Origin: Serinus canaria
Lineage: Eukaryota > Chordata > Aves > Passeriformes > Fringillidae
NCBI RefSeq assembly: GCF_022539315.1
Contig: NC_066322.1
Span: forward strand, 20,532,765 to 20,596,764
DNA: 64,000 bases
Direction of reading: 5' to 3'
Part shown: piece by piece, positions 1 to 13,450 of the stretch
Layout of the letters: every line of letters starts with the position of its first letter
Position numbering within the stretch: the stretch's first letter is position 1
The notes under the pieces: model-generated
Databases searched by the model: none
Told to the model about the DNA's origin: nothing
What the model saw: only the letters and a program-made list of their open reading frames with translations
Position numbers and translations under genes: made by a program

Positions 1-650
1 TTTGCTGATTTTTTACAAGTAAGAATGAAGAGAAACCCCATTTATCTCTACATAAATCAGCACTGCATCAGGTGACTTCTGATCCCTGTGTCACGATTAT
101 CACACAAGTTCTGCAACACCATAACTGCTCCTGCTCTGTTCACCTCCTGTTTCAGCATGAGCAGTACACACAACTCAGGCCCTTCAGCAAGCGTACAGAG
201 GCAGCACACACCTTCTGGAGCTCCTCAGAGATCCAGAGCCTTGCACAGCTGCCCACCTGGCACTCTGGCTTACAGCTAGAGAAGCTCTTAGTGGGGGACA
301 CAGCCTGTACTGCCTCTAACAGCTTTGCCAAGGAACATCCCACCAAGAGGCATTACTGCCACCATTCCCAATAGCAATACCATACCTAATGCCTGTGCCT
401 AGTGCAATGGGAGTGCGGGAAAGCTTCGAAAGTGTTTCTATCACCTGCAAGAGAGGGAAACAAACTAAGATCAGTTGTAGAACAGAAGCAATAAAACATT
501 TTGTTCTCTATTGTTTCATTATCAGCAGCACTACTCACATAAAATTATATAAGCAGAGACAAAATCTGGCCATACTAAACACAATATGCTATTGGACCTG
601 GATGCCCTTGTAATCAAATTTTGTCCTAAGACTGCTTGGGTTCCTTGGGT

Positions 651-960
651 AGCTGCAGAAAGGAGGAGTTTGGGCAGCAGAGGGAGCCAGAGGCCGAAGC
701 AGCAGAAGCCCGGGGCCCCGGCTGGGAGGCGGAGCGGCGACACAGAGCCAGAGCTCGGCCACCTCGGGGGCCAAAGGGGAGCCCTCCCATCGGCCCCACG
801 GCCAAAGCCGCACAGGAGCCCTGACCCCTTCTCATGTTTGGAATACCGCAGCAGTCTGGAAAACCTCATCCGAAGAGAGCATCTCCTGCAGGCGCTGAGG
901 TTACACACACAGCGAGGGGGAGCATTAGGAACGGTAGAACACACACACACACAAACACCG
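651..960. promoter_or_regulatory. Small CpG-rich patch inside intron 2, with an AC repeat
   Basis: About fifteen CpGs are packed into some 270 bp (roughly 690-960) in otherwise AT-rich, CpG-poor intron. The core runs from about 700 to 830. A (AC)7 run sits at 939-952. It could be an intragenic CpG island acting as an alternative promoter or enhancer, or a relic of an old GC-rich insertion. The overlapping frames on both strands (586-993 plus, 531-989 minus) show no recognisable domain. Confidence 0.4.
939..952. repeat. (AC)7 microsatellite
   Basis: Seven AC units follow ACGGTAGA, next to the small CpG-rich patch. Confidence 0.9.
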
Positions 961-3900
961 TCACATACATGGGGTTGTTTTGCTGGCAATTGAATTCATA
1001 CAAGCCCTATTTGACTCTGCCTGGCCAGTCCTCTCAACATAACTATTTACTCATATGCAGATATGCGAGATTATTTGCTAGAGAGAGAAAATGACCCAAA
1101 ATGACAGCCTGCCTGAATGCCCACACTTCAGTGACAAGGTTTTCCCTGAACTCCTCAGAAGTTTCAGCCTGTATCTTTGCAAATCAAAATCCAAATTAAG
1201 CTGAAGAGAAATCTCAAAAAAAGCTTCTTATTGGCGGTATCAAAATTCAGTACAGCAATTCTACATTTCACAGGCATTTGGGAATAATCACTACAATTTC
1301 AGTTGTTTATTTTTGAAGTTCTAATTACAAGACTACCATGACCATAAAAGAAAGTTAAAAGTGCATCTCTCAAAGGAAGGAAAATTACATGTTTACACAG
1401 GAGAATGACAAAGTAGAAACCACAGAGAAATATCACAAACTAGAGCTTAAACTGAAGTTACAAAGCCTCCATAGTGAATAATAATTCATAGGCAAATGAG
1501 CGAAATTAAGAATTAATGTTAGATTAATCCTGTGAAAGCAATATTTGGAGTTCATTTAAACTGCTGTGAAAATTAATGCCATGAAAAAAATCTCGTTTTG
1601 CCTTACAGCAAAGAATAATAAAAACAAATAAATATGCCATTAACATAATCAAAGATAGGGGCACATATTTCCCCTCTGAACAGAAGAAATGCAACATGGT
1701 CTAGAATAGCTTTAGAGATTGCGAATAAAGCTGATTAAATAAACGACAAAAATTATTTAAAACTATTTCACATTAATCAAAATACCAAAAGGGAAAAAAG
1801 ACTCCTTTAACAAGTCTGGGTGATGCAGGGGAGTTCTGGTTTTTGTAGCAGACCAAAACCTGCCCCTGCACACCTGCAAGAATCCCAGCACAGGGCTGCA
1901 AGGAGCCCTGAGCCACAGGAGACAAGATGCTGTGGGATTCAATGGCAAAATGATCTGTCCTGATGCATGGGTGGGCATGGATTGGCAAAATCACAGGAGG
2001 CTTCATGGTTCTCAAAACAAAGAGGGGCAAGTCTGGTGAACTGAATATCCCTTACTTGTTTCGACATGATATTTCCCAGCATACAAAAAATCTCTTGCAA
2101 ACTATTCCACCCACGCAGACCCTTTTCCTTAGAGGGATTCTCACTTATCTGGCATAATCAAACCCAGTAGACATATGGCTTACTCTTCACAGCTAATTAC
2201 AACTCCTTCAAGATAACTTTTTTTTTAAAAAAAAAGAAGCAAAAAAAGGACTGCACAGATAAAATTACGAATTTTAGGTAGGTAACTAACAAATATTATA
2301 CCTAAAGTGTACTGCCAAGTTACATTTTAGAGCTATCAGTATGCACACAAACAAAAGCAAGATTTATACATAAAAGGAATAGAAAAACTTTTTCAGGAAC
2401 TGATGTGAAAACTTGGAGGGGGCGGGCACTGAGGCCCACAATGACACCCACACACACTGGGGAAGCCAGGGAGGCATTTACCAGAAAATGAGCAGAGAAA
2501 AGGACGGAGAAAGGAACTGTATGCCTAGAGACAACAGGAGACTACAAGAATCTTCCCTGCTCTTAAACAGAAACCATTAAGCATTCCAGTTTCAAGTCAA
2601 GATTAGAACACAGATTCAATGTCCACAGAATAAAAGATAATGCTTACCCATTGAACCACTCCTATTACACCACAGCTTAAAACAGCACTGCCAAGAAACA
2701 GAACCATATCTACTGAGAGGCATTTTTCTGGCAGTTGCGGTTTCCCTAAAGAATTCTGAGAAAATGTCAAGAATTAACTTACACCAGTAACCACACGTGG
2801 AATCACCACTTCTGGTCAACACACTATTTCAGTATCACATACGTGTACATGTATTTGCTCCAGCAAAAGGTGGGGCAAAGCAAGATTCTCCTACTCGAAA
2901 TTTCAGTTCTTTGGTTCTGAGACACTACAGAAACAACTAAGAGTTCCCAAATGTCAGGGTCCACAGGGATGACTGTAGTTATGTATGGGCTGAATTGTCT
3001 GATAAACAGAATTTCAATAGTCATTCAGCAAAACTAACTTAAATGCAGCAAAATGTCTGATTTTCAATAACTGACAAAAGAAAGATTTAGGAGTTTTTCA
3101 GAACAGTGATTGTTTGAAGCCCTAAACAGTTGATATGAGGGAACCTATAATATTGTGCAATTCTGAACTCCAAAATTACAATGTACTATACACATTGAAG
3201 TCCCTAACATGCAATTTAGCACTTTGCCTGTGCTTTTTTTGCTTTGCTCTCTTCCTTTCAGCAGAGCTTTAATCCCTTTCGTGCATTTAACCCTAAATGA
3301 TCGCCCAGCTCTCTTCCAAAGCAAGGACTCTGACAGATGCTCCTGTACTTTGAATGAGGCTTAACTGGATCTTAGTTTAAGTGCAAAAGCAGCACTCCTT
3401 GCCTGTACAAAGTCCAGAAAAACAGGGATTCCATGCCTGGTGCTACTCTGCAACAAACAATGTACAAAGGGCTGCAGAGCTTTGCACACATACAATCAGC
3501 AGGAACAGTCAACAAAAAACAGGTCTTTAGTAAAGATTCCTAACTGACATTCTGGCCAGCTACAACACACACAAAAAAAGAAACATTTATACTCCAAAAC
3601 ATCCCACAACGAATACATTCCTTCACACTGAAAAGCACGATAACTCGGTGATTTGCCTGTAGGGAACCAGACACTGGGAGATATTAGCAAGAGGCTTCTA
3701 GGCATAAAAGGAAGATGCGTATACTGCCCCCACCCCAGTACAGCTCCTTTGCACTGCCCAACACCATGAGACAGAGGTTAAGCAGGTCTTTAGAAGTCAC
3801 ATCAAAGTCACATTCGCTTCAAGAGGATGCGAACATCCAAGTTTGTTTTTCAGCACATAGGCAGTTTATGCAAAATATGACACAAAATTCAAATCTACAG

Positions 3901-4041
3901 CGCAGGAAGAGGAAGCACACCTCAGCCCACACCCTGGTGAGTGGCTCTGCTCCTCATTCATGTTTCATGCACTGCTGGCAAGAGCAATGGTCTCACACTG
4001 TACATCATTAACTCTTTACTTCATTAGGAACTCTAACAGCA

Positions 4042-4078
4042 TTTTTTTTTTTTTGCAGGGGGTGTGGGGGGGTGGGGG
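4042..4078 (+). other. T13 run followed by a G-rich, possible G-quadruplex motif
   Basis: Thirteen T at 4042-4054 lead into GCAGGGGGTGTGGGGGGGTG and further G. From 4058 to 4078 three G-blocks of 5, 7 and 5 are separated by TGT and T. The seven-G block can be split to give four stacked runs. The T-run plus GCAG looks like a splice acceptor on the plus strand, but nothing coding follows it. Confidence 0.55.
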
Positions 4079-4359
4079 TTGATATTTATTATGGCTTGAC
4101 TTGACTTACAGCTATAGGTCAGACTCTCCAGTTTATGTAAGAACTTGAATATGCCTTGCCAAAATATTATTTTGTAATTTCCTGCAGCCGTACTCTTCAG
4201 TTCATCACATCAAATTATTCCTGTGCCTGCTTACAGCAGCAGTACACTAGAGGGACTATTTTACAACTTTCCATAGCACCAGTGTGTCTGAGTTTAAAAT
4301 GTCCCTTTCTAAAGTACTTCAGTGGTGTCTCTTTTTAATCTTGTTTCTTCAAAAAGAAC

Positions 4360-4367
4360 ATGCAAAT
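4360..4367 (+). promoter_or_regulatory. Octamer motif ATGCAAAT
   Basis: This is a perfect match to the POU/Oct consensus in intron 2. Motifs of this length occur by chance, so function is not implied. Confidence 0.25.
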
Positions 4368-5507
4368 CATGCAATTCAAGAACAGATTGCGTACATTTTA
4401 AGAGTACTTTTCCACTTTTAGAAGAAACAGAAGTAAATGATCTTGCAACTCACTGTCTCACCAAGCAAGCAATAATTCCATGCTACTGACAGCTGCTCTA
4501 AGAACTATGCCCAACTTATATTTCTGATATTTACCAAAACTGAAAATGTTAAGTCATCAGCTAATCTTGATGGCATTAGTTTCATAGCTCATGCCAATAA
4601 AACCTAGAAAGACTCACTTGTGGTTAGATCATCAAAGCAGTTGCTTCCATGCAGGCACTTAAATCAGGTTGTGTTTTCCTAAAACACAGTCAAAGTCAGA
4701 GCTCTGGGCAGATCATGAAAAATAAAAAGCCAATGCATACAGAAATCCAGTGTTTCTGGAGAACACAACATTATGCATTCTCTGCAACATGGGGTGAAGG
4801 CTCTTATGAGGCCAGTTTTAAATGCCACATCTCCAGGACACTTAAAAGGCAGAACTGCCAGTCATGCCCACATGCTGAGCTCTCATGAAGCTGTTTTCAC
4901 TCATTCACCAGACTGGTGAGGAGGAGAAGAAAGAGAAACATCATTTTGTGTCTCTGTCACTCAGAGACAAGGTGAAAATGCGATACATAAATATATTCTC
5001 AAATTACTTATATTAAGGAAGGTTTATTTTTTGCTACTGTCGAGTTTACCAGGCTCTGGACAACCCTAGATCAATACTTTATTTGGCACAGAGCAGGGTG
5101 AGGGGCAGTTGAAATATATCTATATTGATTAATATGTACTAATATTTTACACTAATCCATCACTAACTTTTGAACCAAAAGATCTCTAGGAACTGCTACA
5201 TTTCCACTTAACTTGGTTAACAGATGAAAAAAAAAGGAAAAAACCCCAAGCATTAAGCCAGACAACTCCAGGATGATTACACAGCTGCTGATCTAATGAG
5301 CATATTATTCCAAGTAAAGCATGTTCATAAGTTAAATTGAACATTTTCTCTCCATCTGCCTTGTTCGGGTACCGTGTCAGTAGTCTGTGTTGCTTCAGGT
5401 TAGTTTTAATCAAACCACAAGCCTCTAGGGAAGGAGAAAGGATGAGGGCTTTTCCAAAATGCAAAATGAATGAAAACTCCTTAAAATGAAAGGAAAGAAA
5501 GGGGGGT

Positions 5508-5556
5508 GGGGGGAAGAAAAAAAAAAAAAAAAAAGAGAGAGAGAGAAAAGAAAAAA
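5508..5556. repeat. Homopurine tract (49 nt), G-run then poly-A then GA repeat
   Basis: After the T at 5507 the plus strand is uninterrupted purine: GGGGGG, then 18 A, then a short GA repeat and more A. Two six-G runs flank the T. Homopurine-homopyrimidine DNA can form triplexes. Confidence 0.9.
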
Positions 5557-5628
5557 CCTGACCTAAAAGCAAACCTCTGTTTCATATACAGGACCTTAAA
5601 AACAAAAACCAAATTTCAAATGCCAGCT

Positions 5629-5636
5629 ATGCAAAT
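5629..5636 (+). promoter_or_regulatory. Octamer motif ATGCAAAT
   Basis: This is a second perfect octamer match in intron 2, about 1.3 kb from the one at 4360. Chance occurrence is possible. Confidence 0.25.
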
Positions 5637-6458
5637 ATGCCTCTACTAAATACTGTTTTGGCATGCACCGAAGTGTCAAAGCCATACAGACACAAAGATG
5701 TGAAAGACAATATACAGCCTTGGCACCTGCACCAACACCTCCTTAGGAACAGGACAGACTGCAGACCTCCAGCAAGTAGAAATGTCATCATCTGTCTTTG
5801 ATTACCCATTACATTCCTGATTTTTACTTCATTCAAACAATGAAATCTGGGTTTTAGGTGTAGAGCACTGATAGGTGCAATCCAAAGGAAAGGCACAAAT
5901 TTACTTTCCACTGGGGTAATCACCAGCTGTGGGATGCTGCCAGTTTTCTCACTGACATCACCTTCAGCCATCCTGATACTGGCTCTCTCATTGTCCGTGT
6001 CCATTCTTCCATTTCCACTGAACTACACCCTGATGAAACACATCTGAGGAGTACTTCATCCCTCCTTCCCATCAATGCTTAGTGCTGGCATAGGAGCAGT
6101 AAGGAAAATAGAGAAATTCACAACCTCGAGCCAAGTCTTTGTGACTGACAGGAGCCTGCCAGCAACTGCGAAAAAAAGGTTTGAAACCAGGTGCCAAATG
6201 CTTTCATGCAGAGGCAGCAAGAGTACGATTGCTGTAAAAGCTGGTTTTGGCAGTCATGCAGTTTCCTCTGAGCCCTGAGCCCCAGCTGCGAGAGGAGAGC
6301 TCAGAGGTGTTGTTGTGCCGCAGGGGAAAGCCTGGCTGGCTCTGGGCATGCAGACCTTCATACCCTACACGCATTGCCCTAGGGAAGACTCTTCTCAGAT
6401 GCATTTTCCCTAGTCTTAGTGCCTCCAAAACGAAGTGGCAGGAAAGTTCCTCCATAGT

Positions 6459-6494
6459 GGGGGAAAAAAAAAAAAAAAAAGAAAAGAAAAAAAA
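6459..6494. repeat. Homopurine tract (36 nt)
   Basis: GGGGG is followed by 17 A, then G-interrupted A runs, with no pyrimidine. It lies about 0.9 kb from a similar tract at 5508. Confidence 0.9.
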
Positions 6495-7355
6495 TGGCAA
6501 AGACAAAAAACCTCCTGGGTGTTGCCGATCTGTTCGTAGATAAGCTAAATACAGAGATGCAAACCGCCCGGCACATCAAAAGCCCCGGGGAATCAAGAGC
6601 TACAGAACGTGCAACTTTTTCTCCAAGGTCTTCTAAGAAGGAGAGACGTGAGACGGGCAGTTTGGAACCAGGAAGGCAGGCAAAGCTCCTAGGTCACTAT
6701 TTTTACAAACTACTCAAATATATGAGGACAGATAACCTTATGTCCAAAAGGACAGGTTGATGCCAAGTATATTTACCCCCTTTTGCACACTGAATATTTT
6801 ACTCCTTTTATCAGAAGTGATGACTCTGATCATGCAAACTCTGGAACTAGAACAATGGGACCGGCTGACAGAACTGCACACGTGAATCCTAAACATTAAA
6901 GGAGGAAAAACTAAATGCTCTCTAGGAATCTGTAAACCTCAATATCATGTTATTAGAACTATAATGAGCAAGTCTTGACTAATCACTATCCAACAATGGA
7001 CACAGATGTATGTATAGTTTTAAAAATTGTCCTTAAAACCCCATTTTTCAAAGTTAGGGTCTCTGACGAGGCTACAGTCGCTAGTCCAAAAGCAAGAAAA
7101 GGTTCCCTAGATGGCTCTGTTCTTACAGGGAAATGAAAAAGTAGAAATCGCACAAGTAGCACAGTCCTGTGCATCCCTTGGTTCATTCTGTCCGCAAGGC
7201 CGAGAGGCTCCCTAACGCGAGCACGGAGGGAAGGAGTTGGAGCAGCTGCTTCCTGTCTGCAGCTCGTGGTTTTGATTCTTTGAATACCTTCAGCCCTCAC
7301 CCTGCCTTCTGGGGTGTTAAGTTTGGGGCTGGTTTTTTGGCTGGCTTTGAGTGGG

Positions 7356-7413
7356 TTTTTTTTTGGTTTTTTTTTTTTTTTTTTTTTTTGGTTTTTTTGT
7401 TTTGTTTTTTTTT
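7356..7413. repeat. T-rich tract with up to 23 consecutive T
   Basis: Nearly all bases are T, broken by a few G. The longest pure run is 23 T at 7367-7389. On the gene strand it reads as poly-A, so it could be an A-rich retroposon tail, but no body was recognised beside it. Confidence 0.9.
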
Positions 7414-10400
7414 AAGATCCTGCTTTAAGAATGACAACCTTTAAGCATTGCTGTGTTATAAACACTGCAACTAACAGCAACAATGCAGACTGCCTCAGAG
7501 CTCTTCTAAACATGCAATTGGAGTTTGTCCTTTCTGGTGCAGGTACTATATTTCTGGTTTTGCATGAAGGGCAAAAGAGTACCAAAGGATATTCCTAGGA
7601 CAGTACAGCAAAACCTATCTGCTATTAAGTCATTCCAGTTCCCTTGAGAATAAACACTACAGGATACCCTGCACTAAGAAACAGCATCGTCAAGCTGCAT
7701 TCAGCTTTGATCAAGTGCTTGTTTTCAATGCTTTTTGAACACTTACTGATGATACCACAATTTTTTTACCATATTTTATATAGGTCATAACAGTAATCAG
7801 TCATGAAAGAAATTTATTTTTCCTGCATTTTAAACAGAATACTTTAACACAATTTCTTTTTTTACCTAAATGTAAGCATTCCTTTTAAAATCCCTAATGA
7901 CTGAACAGGGAGATTATCAGAGGTGTTCAGACTTGGATAAGTGGGGACATGTGGGTTTTTTTTCAATATGAAAGGACAGAAATCAGTGCTTTGTGTTTTC
8001 CGAAGTTACATTTCTTTTGCCCCTGCCCTTTGACAGACTTCAGATGACTATTTTTACATGTTTCAAAAAGAACAAGCAAATTCTCTAAACTGCAACCACC
8101 AGTTTGTACATTCCATATATACATTTTGGGTGCTTGTGACCTTGGATGTTTAAAATTGGCATACAGATATTTTAGAAGGAAATTAGTGCTTACATATTCA
8201 TTATTGATTGCACCTCCAATACTGTTTTAGGTATGCATCCTGCAGTTTAAATGCCATGTGGTTTCCTCACTCCCACTGTGTTATTTCACTTTAATATTTA
8301 AACAGATTCTTTGTCAATTTTGACCCTTGCAAGAACAACACTCAGCGGAGGCTGTGTAATGGAGTTTTTCTTCTTCTCTTGTGCTAAAAGCAGAGGAAGA
8401 GTTTTTCTTCCTGTCTTGGGTGAACCAGTCACTGCCACACTCATCCCTTTTCTGAGTTTACTTTAACCATTAACTACACAAATTTAACTAGTGCGTGGCT
8501 TTGCTTAGTGGTACCAGGACACACCTGAACCATGAATTGAATACATAATCAGTGAAGATAGGAATATTTAGTAGGCATAAATACACACTGTCTATCTCCT
8601 TATACACTGCAAGAAAAAAAACTTCTCTGCTACAGTGCAAAGGGAAGTAAGCTGATCTCCTTGTTGCAGTTACCCTCCAGCTCGCTCACAGTGGCTCACA
8701 AAAGCCCACAGCACTCTTTCAGGCCTCACACTCTTAGGAGATCTCTCTACCAGAAGAGACAAGGGATTAGATCAGCCCAACAGAAAAACACCTGCCTCCA
8801 ACACTACAAAAAGATACACAGTACACAGGATGGCATAACTCAGACATTTCAATGTCTTTCACTCATTTTAAAAATCATCAGCTTTGATATGGGATTTAAA
8901 AAAATGAAACTTAGGAGGACATGCTGCAACGGAAGTGGCATTGTCAGCTTCTATTATTGAAACTTGGCAAGAGCAGTGGTTTGGTTTTCTCCCTAATCAT
9001 ATGTTCACTTAGATTTGATAAAAAACCATAAAACTAAGTACACTTGCAGTAGTGGAAGAAAATATATAGAAAAATACATTCCCATCATATTTGTACCCAA
9101 TTCTCCTTGAGCTGGATCCTTATACTGAAAATTACAAAATGAATGAGAGAAACTAACTTGCTATTTTTATTTTTTACAGTCTAATTATTGTCTTATTACT
9201 AAGAACATGCAGCAGCTTGCAGGCTGTATTATCTATATGCTATACTTCCAAAATGCCACTGCAGAACTAAAGAGAAAGTGGGATTGATTCCTTTCTTTTT
9301 TAATGTTTCTTCTAATGTTGTTCTTTAGCTTTTACTTGTCTGGAGCTTGAAAAGAACATTCTGAGTTCTTAAAGTCTGTGATGAAGATCATAGTATGTAT
9401 TTTAGATGTAGATACTGTGATAAATAAGAGCAAACCAGGAGATAGCCTATTATTCACCATATAGTCATATTTACTATTAAGATGTCTCTTGGAATTTCAC
9501 AAGCTCTGCCAACTACAGAAACTTTTGTCCTCTACTTTGTGCTCTTCACCCACTGTTCTAACCCAACTCTATGGTCATGTCATTATCTACATTTGAGCAT
9601 TGACAGGCAGAGACAGAGGAAGGGATAGATTTCTTAGCATGTTCTTCTAAAGGGCAGGTAAGGGCCACTGCTTATTTGCCAGCCCTGCCACTTCAAGAGG
9701 CAATCTGCCACAGTAGAGGCAGTAATCTCTGCCATTAATATTGCCTCTTCAAGCACACAGCACTGTACCTGACTTTTGCTCTATAGGGTTTATAGACATT
9801 TCCAACTATTTATTGCGGAATTGTGCTTCAAAACATTTGTGAAAGGGCACAGGACTGAACACATCCCAGATTGGTAACAAGTCAAAAAGCTTCATCTAAG
9901 GCCAACTTCAGTCATCACTATGTACGATAAAAACACCACCAGCACATATGAGTTCAGTGAATTCTTGACATGAATTTAGTTGGGCATTTCAGTCCAATAC
10001 AGTGAGTCCAAACCAAGCCCAACATCCCCAAGTATTATTAGTCCTGCTCCAGTCAATCTCAGCAGCAGCCTACAGTGAGCAAATGCAAGAGCCAAATGCA
10101 GGCAAGCAGATGTACCTAGAAAACACACCAGAAAAGGTCATGCTTTGTGAAGGCTCCCACATCATTTGTGTCAATGCAGAAAGGCATTTTGGGGAGAAAA
10201 AATTCAGAGAAAATACATTCAATTGACCAATGTTGCATAAGTGGTTTTATCAAACATGTAACATGGAAGTTAACTCTTGTCTGATACCAACATTCTCCTA
10301 GCATTTTGGCATAGATATTATGGTCTCAATGAAAGCCACTATTTGTGCAGGAGTGTTACATTTTTATGGGTCAAATATCACAGTAGAGATTTCAAATTCA

Positions 10401-13400
10401 AAGCTGCAATTCATATCCAGCAGTAATCTGAATTACACCTTTACCTTCTTCAGTTTTTTACATCAAACTTCAAATCTAAAACCAAGATCAAAATATATAC
10501 AAGCTGATGAACATGAAATTGAGTGAAACAGCCTCAGTGCTGAATTTTTTAAAAGCTATTCGGCATTGCAGCTTGTAATTTTATCCCACACTACCTGTAA
10601 TGTTTCTTAAAATTGTGTTCCTCCACATATCTTCCTTTTTACTTGGCAGGCACTAACTTTACTGCTCACAGGTATTTCCAACAGCACAAAAATTCCCTTA
10701 CTGCATTCATACCAAAAATAGTAGCAATGAAACAGCATCAAAACCAGCTTAACTGAGGCAGATGCATGAAATATAATCTTCAGACAACAGCCAGCAGATT
10801 TCGAGAGATAGAAGTTTCAGGAAATAAGAGCAATGTCAACAGGAGAAAGATGTGAGAAAGCTGAAGGAGGGAGAATGAGGCACTAGAGGAAGAGGAAAAA
10901 ATATAATTCAAAAGACTTAATGTAGTCAGCTTCTGAAGGGGTTTGAGATTACAAAAACATCACCTCAAAAAACAGAAAACAAGGTAAGGAAACTGAAACA
11001 AAACCTGTAAAGCAAATGAAACACAAAATGAGAACAAGGAAAGTACGAGTCCCCTCCATGGTAATATGTTAAAGAGATGATCCATGTTTTCCACCAAAAG
11101 GAACAAAAATATCAACACAGAAACTTTACAAGCTGCATAAACACTGTTGGCTTGTTGCTGTAGCTGAGCTACCTCATGCAGAGCACACACAGAGATTTTG
11201 TGAGGTGTCTGAATGAGGACAAGACACAGTCTAGATTTAAATTTACCTTTGGGAAACCTGAAATTACTGCTGTTCAAGGATAATACAGCCATAAAAACCA
11301 CCGTCATCCAATAATTTTACACTGTAGCCTATGGAGAAACGCCCTTAAGACCTGCATACAACAAATGATAATTATTGATTTTATATTAAAATGAAGGTCT
11401 AGTTGTTGGTCAAAAGTATGTGGTACATATATAACAAACAGGCCAGGCTACTGCTGGACAAGTTTAAGTTTTCAGTGTATTTTTGGTTACTGATCTACTT
11501 TGGTTTCTCACTGTCTATGACACTCAGAACATGCACCACACATGTTCAGAACAACTCCTACCACAGCTCATCAAGATCCAACAGAGCAGGCAAGGAAAAT
11601 AGCTTCTGATGGGATTCTCTGCCTTGCTAGTTCAGGGCTCCTCCGTCTATGAGAAGCTGCACAGAAAGGGCACTTTTTTCCCTTAAGACTTTAGCCTGCC
11701 AAGTGACCTAAGATGGATCAGTTTAAAGCCATCATAGGCACCCTTGCCAGAGGGATTCTTTCCTACTGGCCAAACAGCTTTGAAACCAAGGTACAAGGTC
11801 ACAATGCACTTGAGAACGCTGACTTTGCTTTTAACATTTTACCTTACACTATCAAACAAATTTATTGAATTCCCTTTCACAGCCAGAGTTCTACACTTGC
11901 AAACAAGCAAAGAAGCAGTCATTACTCTGGTACCATACCTACCAAAGCAACCCATTTCACTGCCTGAGCAAACTGTTTTCAATGTGTACACAAAGAGCAG
12001 AACAAGAGTTAATGTTAGCAAATTTAGATTACAAGCTTCATAATTTTCATTGTATTAGAGGACTAATTTTTTTTTCCAAATAATCTCATAAATCAGCATA
12101 GAAAGCTGCTCAATTTCTCCATGAGCCTGTATTATTTTTACTTGACAAAATATACTTTCTCTCAAATGCTTCTGAAAGCAGCAGCCTCTAAACAAGCCTC
12201 TGTATTCATTTACCATTTCTGGGCAACCAGCTGGAAAATAATTCTGCTTTTTGGGTTTTCCTTCTCAGTAGAGTAATGCAATAAAGCATCTTTCATGACT
12301 CCCAGAAAAATATATTTAAGGAGAAAAAAAGGCTATGCTCAGTAACTTGTACTCACTTTCCTAAAGGAGACACATCTTTTCATTTAGTCATAGCCAGAAA
12401 CATCCTGACAACATTCCCTGTTGGTTTATTTGCACATACTCCATCTACATCAACAGTAAGAGATGAAGACCTGTCTTTCAGACCTTTCTATGCCTCAGAC
12501 AGATCAGACTGCCAGCACTACCCTGAGTCTCTGCTTCTGCAAACACACACAAGCAGAAATGCCCTATAAAAGCATGAACACACCATAGAGCACACTGCAC
12601 TTCCCTGCCTTGCACGGCATTTTTGGGGTCAGCCCAGAGCTGTGTATTGGCACAAGACTCTTGCTGTTTTCTACGTAGCATTTATTCTGCAAAGTAAATG
12701 CCTGATCATCTTGATCATCTTCTGGAGTTGATAATCCAGGCTTCTAAAAAGTGTTATTGTTCAAACATTTTTTACTGCCTTGTTTTTTTCTAACACAAGC
12801 CCTGTTTTCTGGATTCAAACACTCCAAGTAGTTTCTAGTCACATTTGTGAGTACTGATTTGGTAAGAAATAGAAAGCCAAGCCCTCCTTCTCCATGTTCT
12901 TTATTTCAATTTTAAATGAGGAATCAGTTAACTTCATCTTGGGATTTGATAAATGAGCTCTGAGACACTCAGGAAAAGTAAATCTGATATAGGTCCACAT
13001 GTCTGGTTTCTTGAGACATCCCAGCATTTCATATATGCATACATTAATCAAAATACATTACAGAACAATATATGAAGTATAGACAGTTACATGAATAATC
13101 CTGCCTAAACACTTGTCTGTTGCATTACAAACTGACTACTACTTAATGTCAACTTTCTGCAAGAAAATATAGTTCTAAATAAAATTTACAGCTTAGTTAA
13201 AACCTCCTTTTGACAGTTTCCAAATAAACAACAGTATCTTATCCACTTGTAAATTCTAGAGTAGTTTTACTGAACATCTGCTGTCAGAATCCTAAATTCC
13301 TTCTCACAACTTCATCTTTAGAGTGGGGGGGGAGTCCGCTTAGACAAAGGAAATAAAACTCTATCCAAATATCAGTGCTCAGAACTTTTTTCCTGAGTTT

Positions 13401-13426
13401 CGGTGATGCAAGACAACATCAAAGAC

Positions 13427-13450
13427 TGTTCTCACTGTACAGTGAGAACA
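13427..13450. repeat. Perfect 24-bp palindrome
   Basis: TGTTCTCACTGTACAGTGAG followed by AACA equals its own reverse complement over all 24 bases. The ends are TGTTCT and AGAACA, steroid-receptor half-sites in an everted arrangement with a 12-nt gap. It is in intron 2. Confidence 0.95.

Noticed and set aside
4042..4062. Splice-acceptor-like T-run followed by GCAG on the plus strand
   Set aside because: The bases after it are a G-rich repeat with no coding potential.
5627..6004. Minus-strand 125-codon open frame in intron 2
   Set aside because: No recognisable family, no splice-site support, and length compatible with chance.
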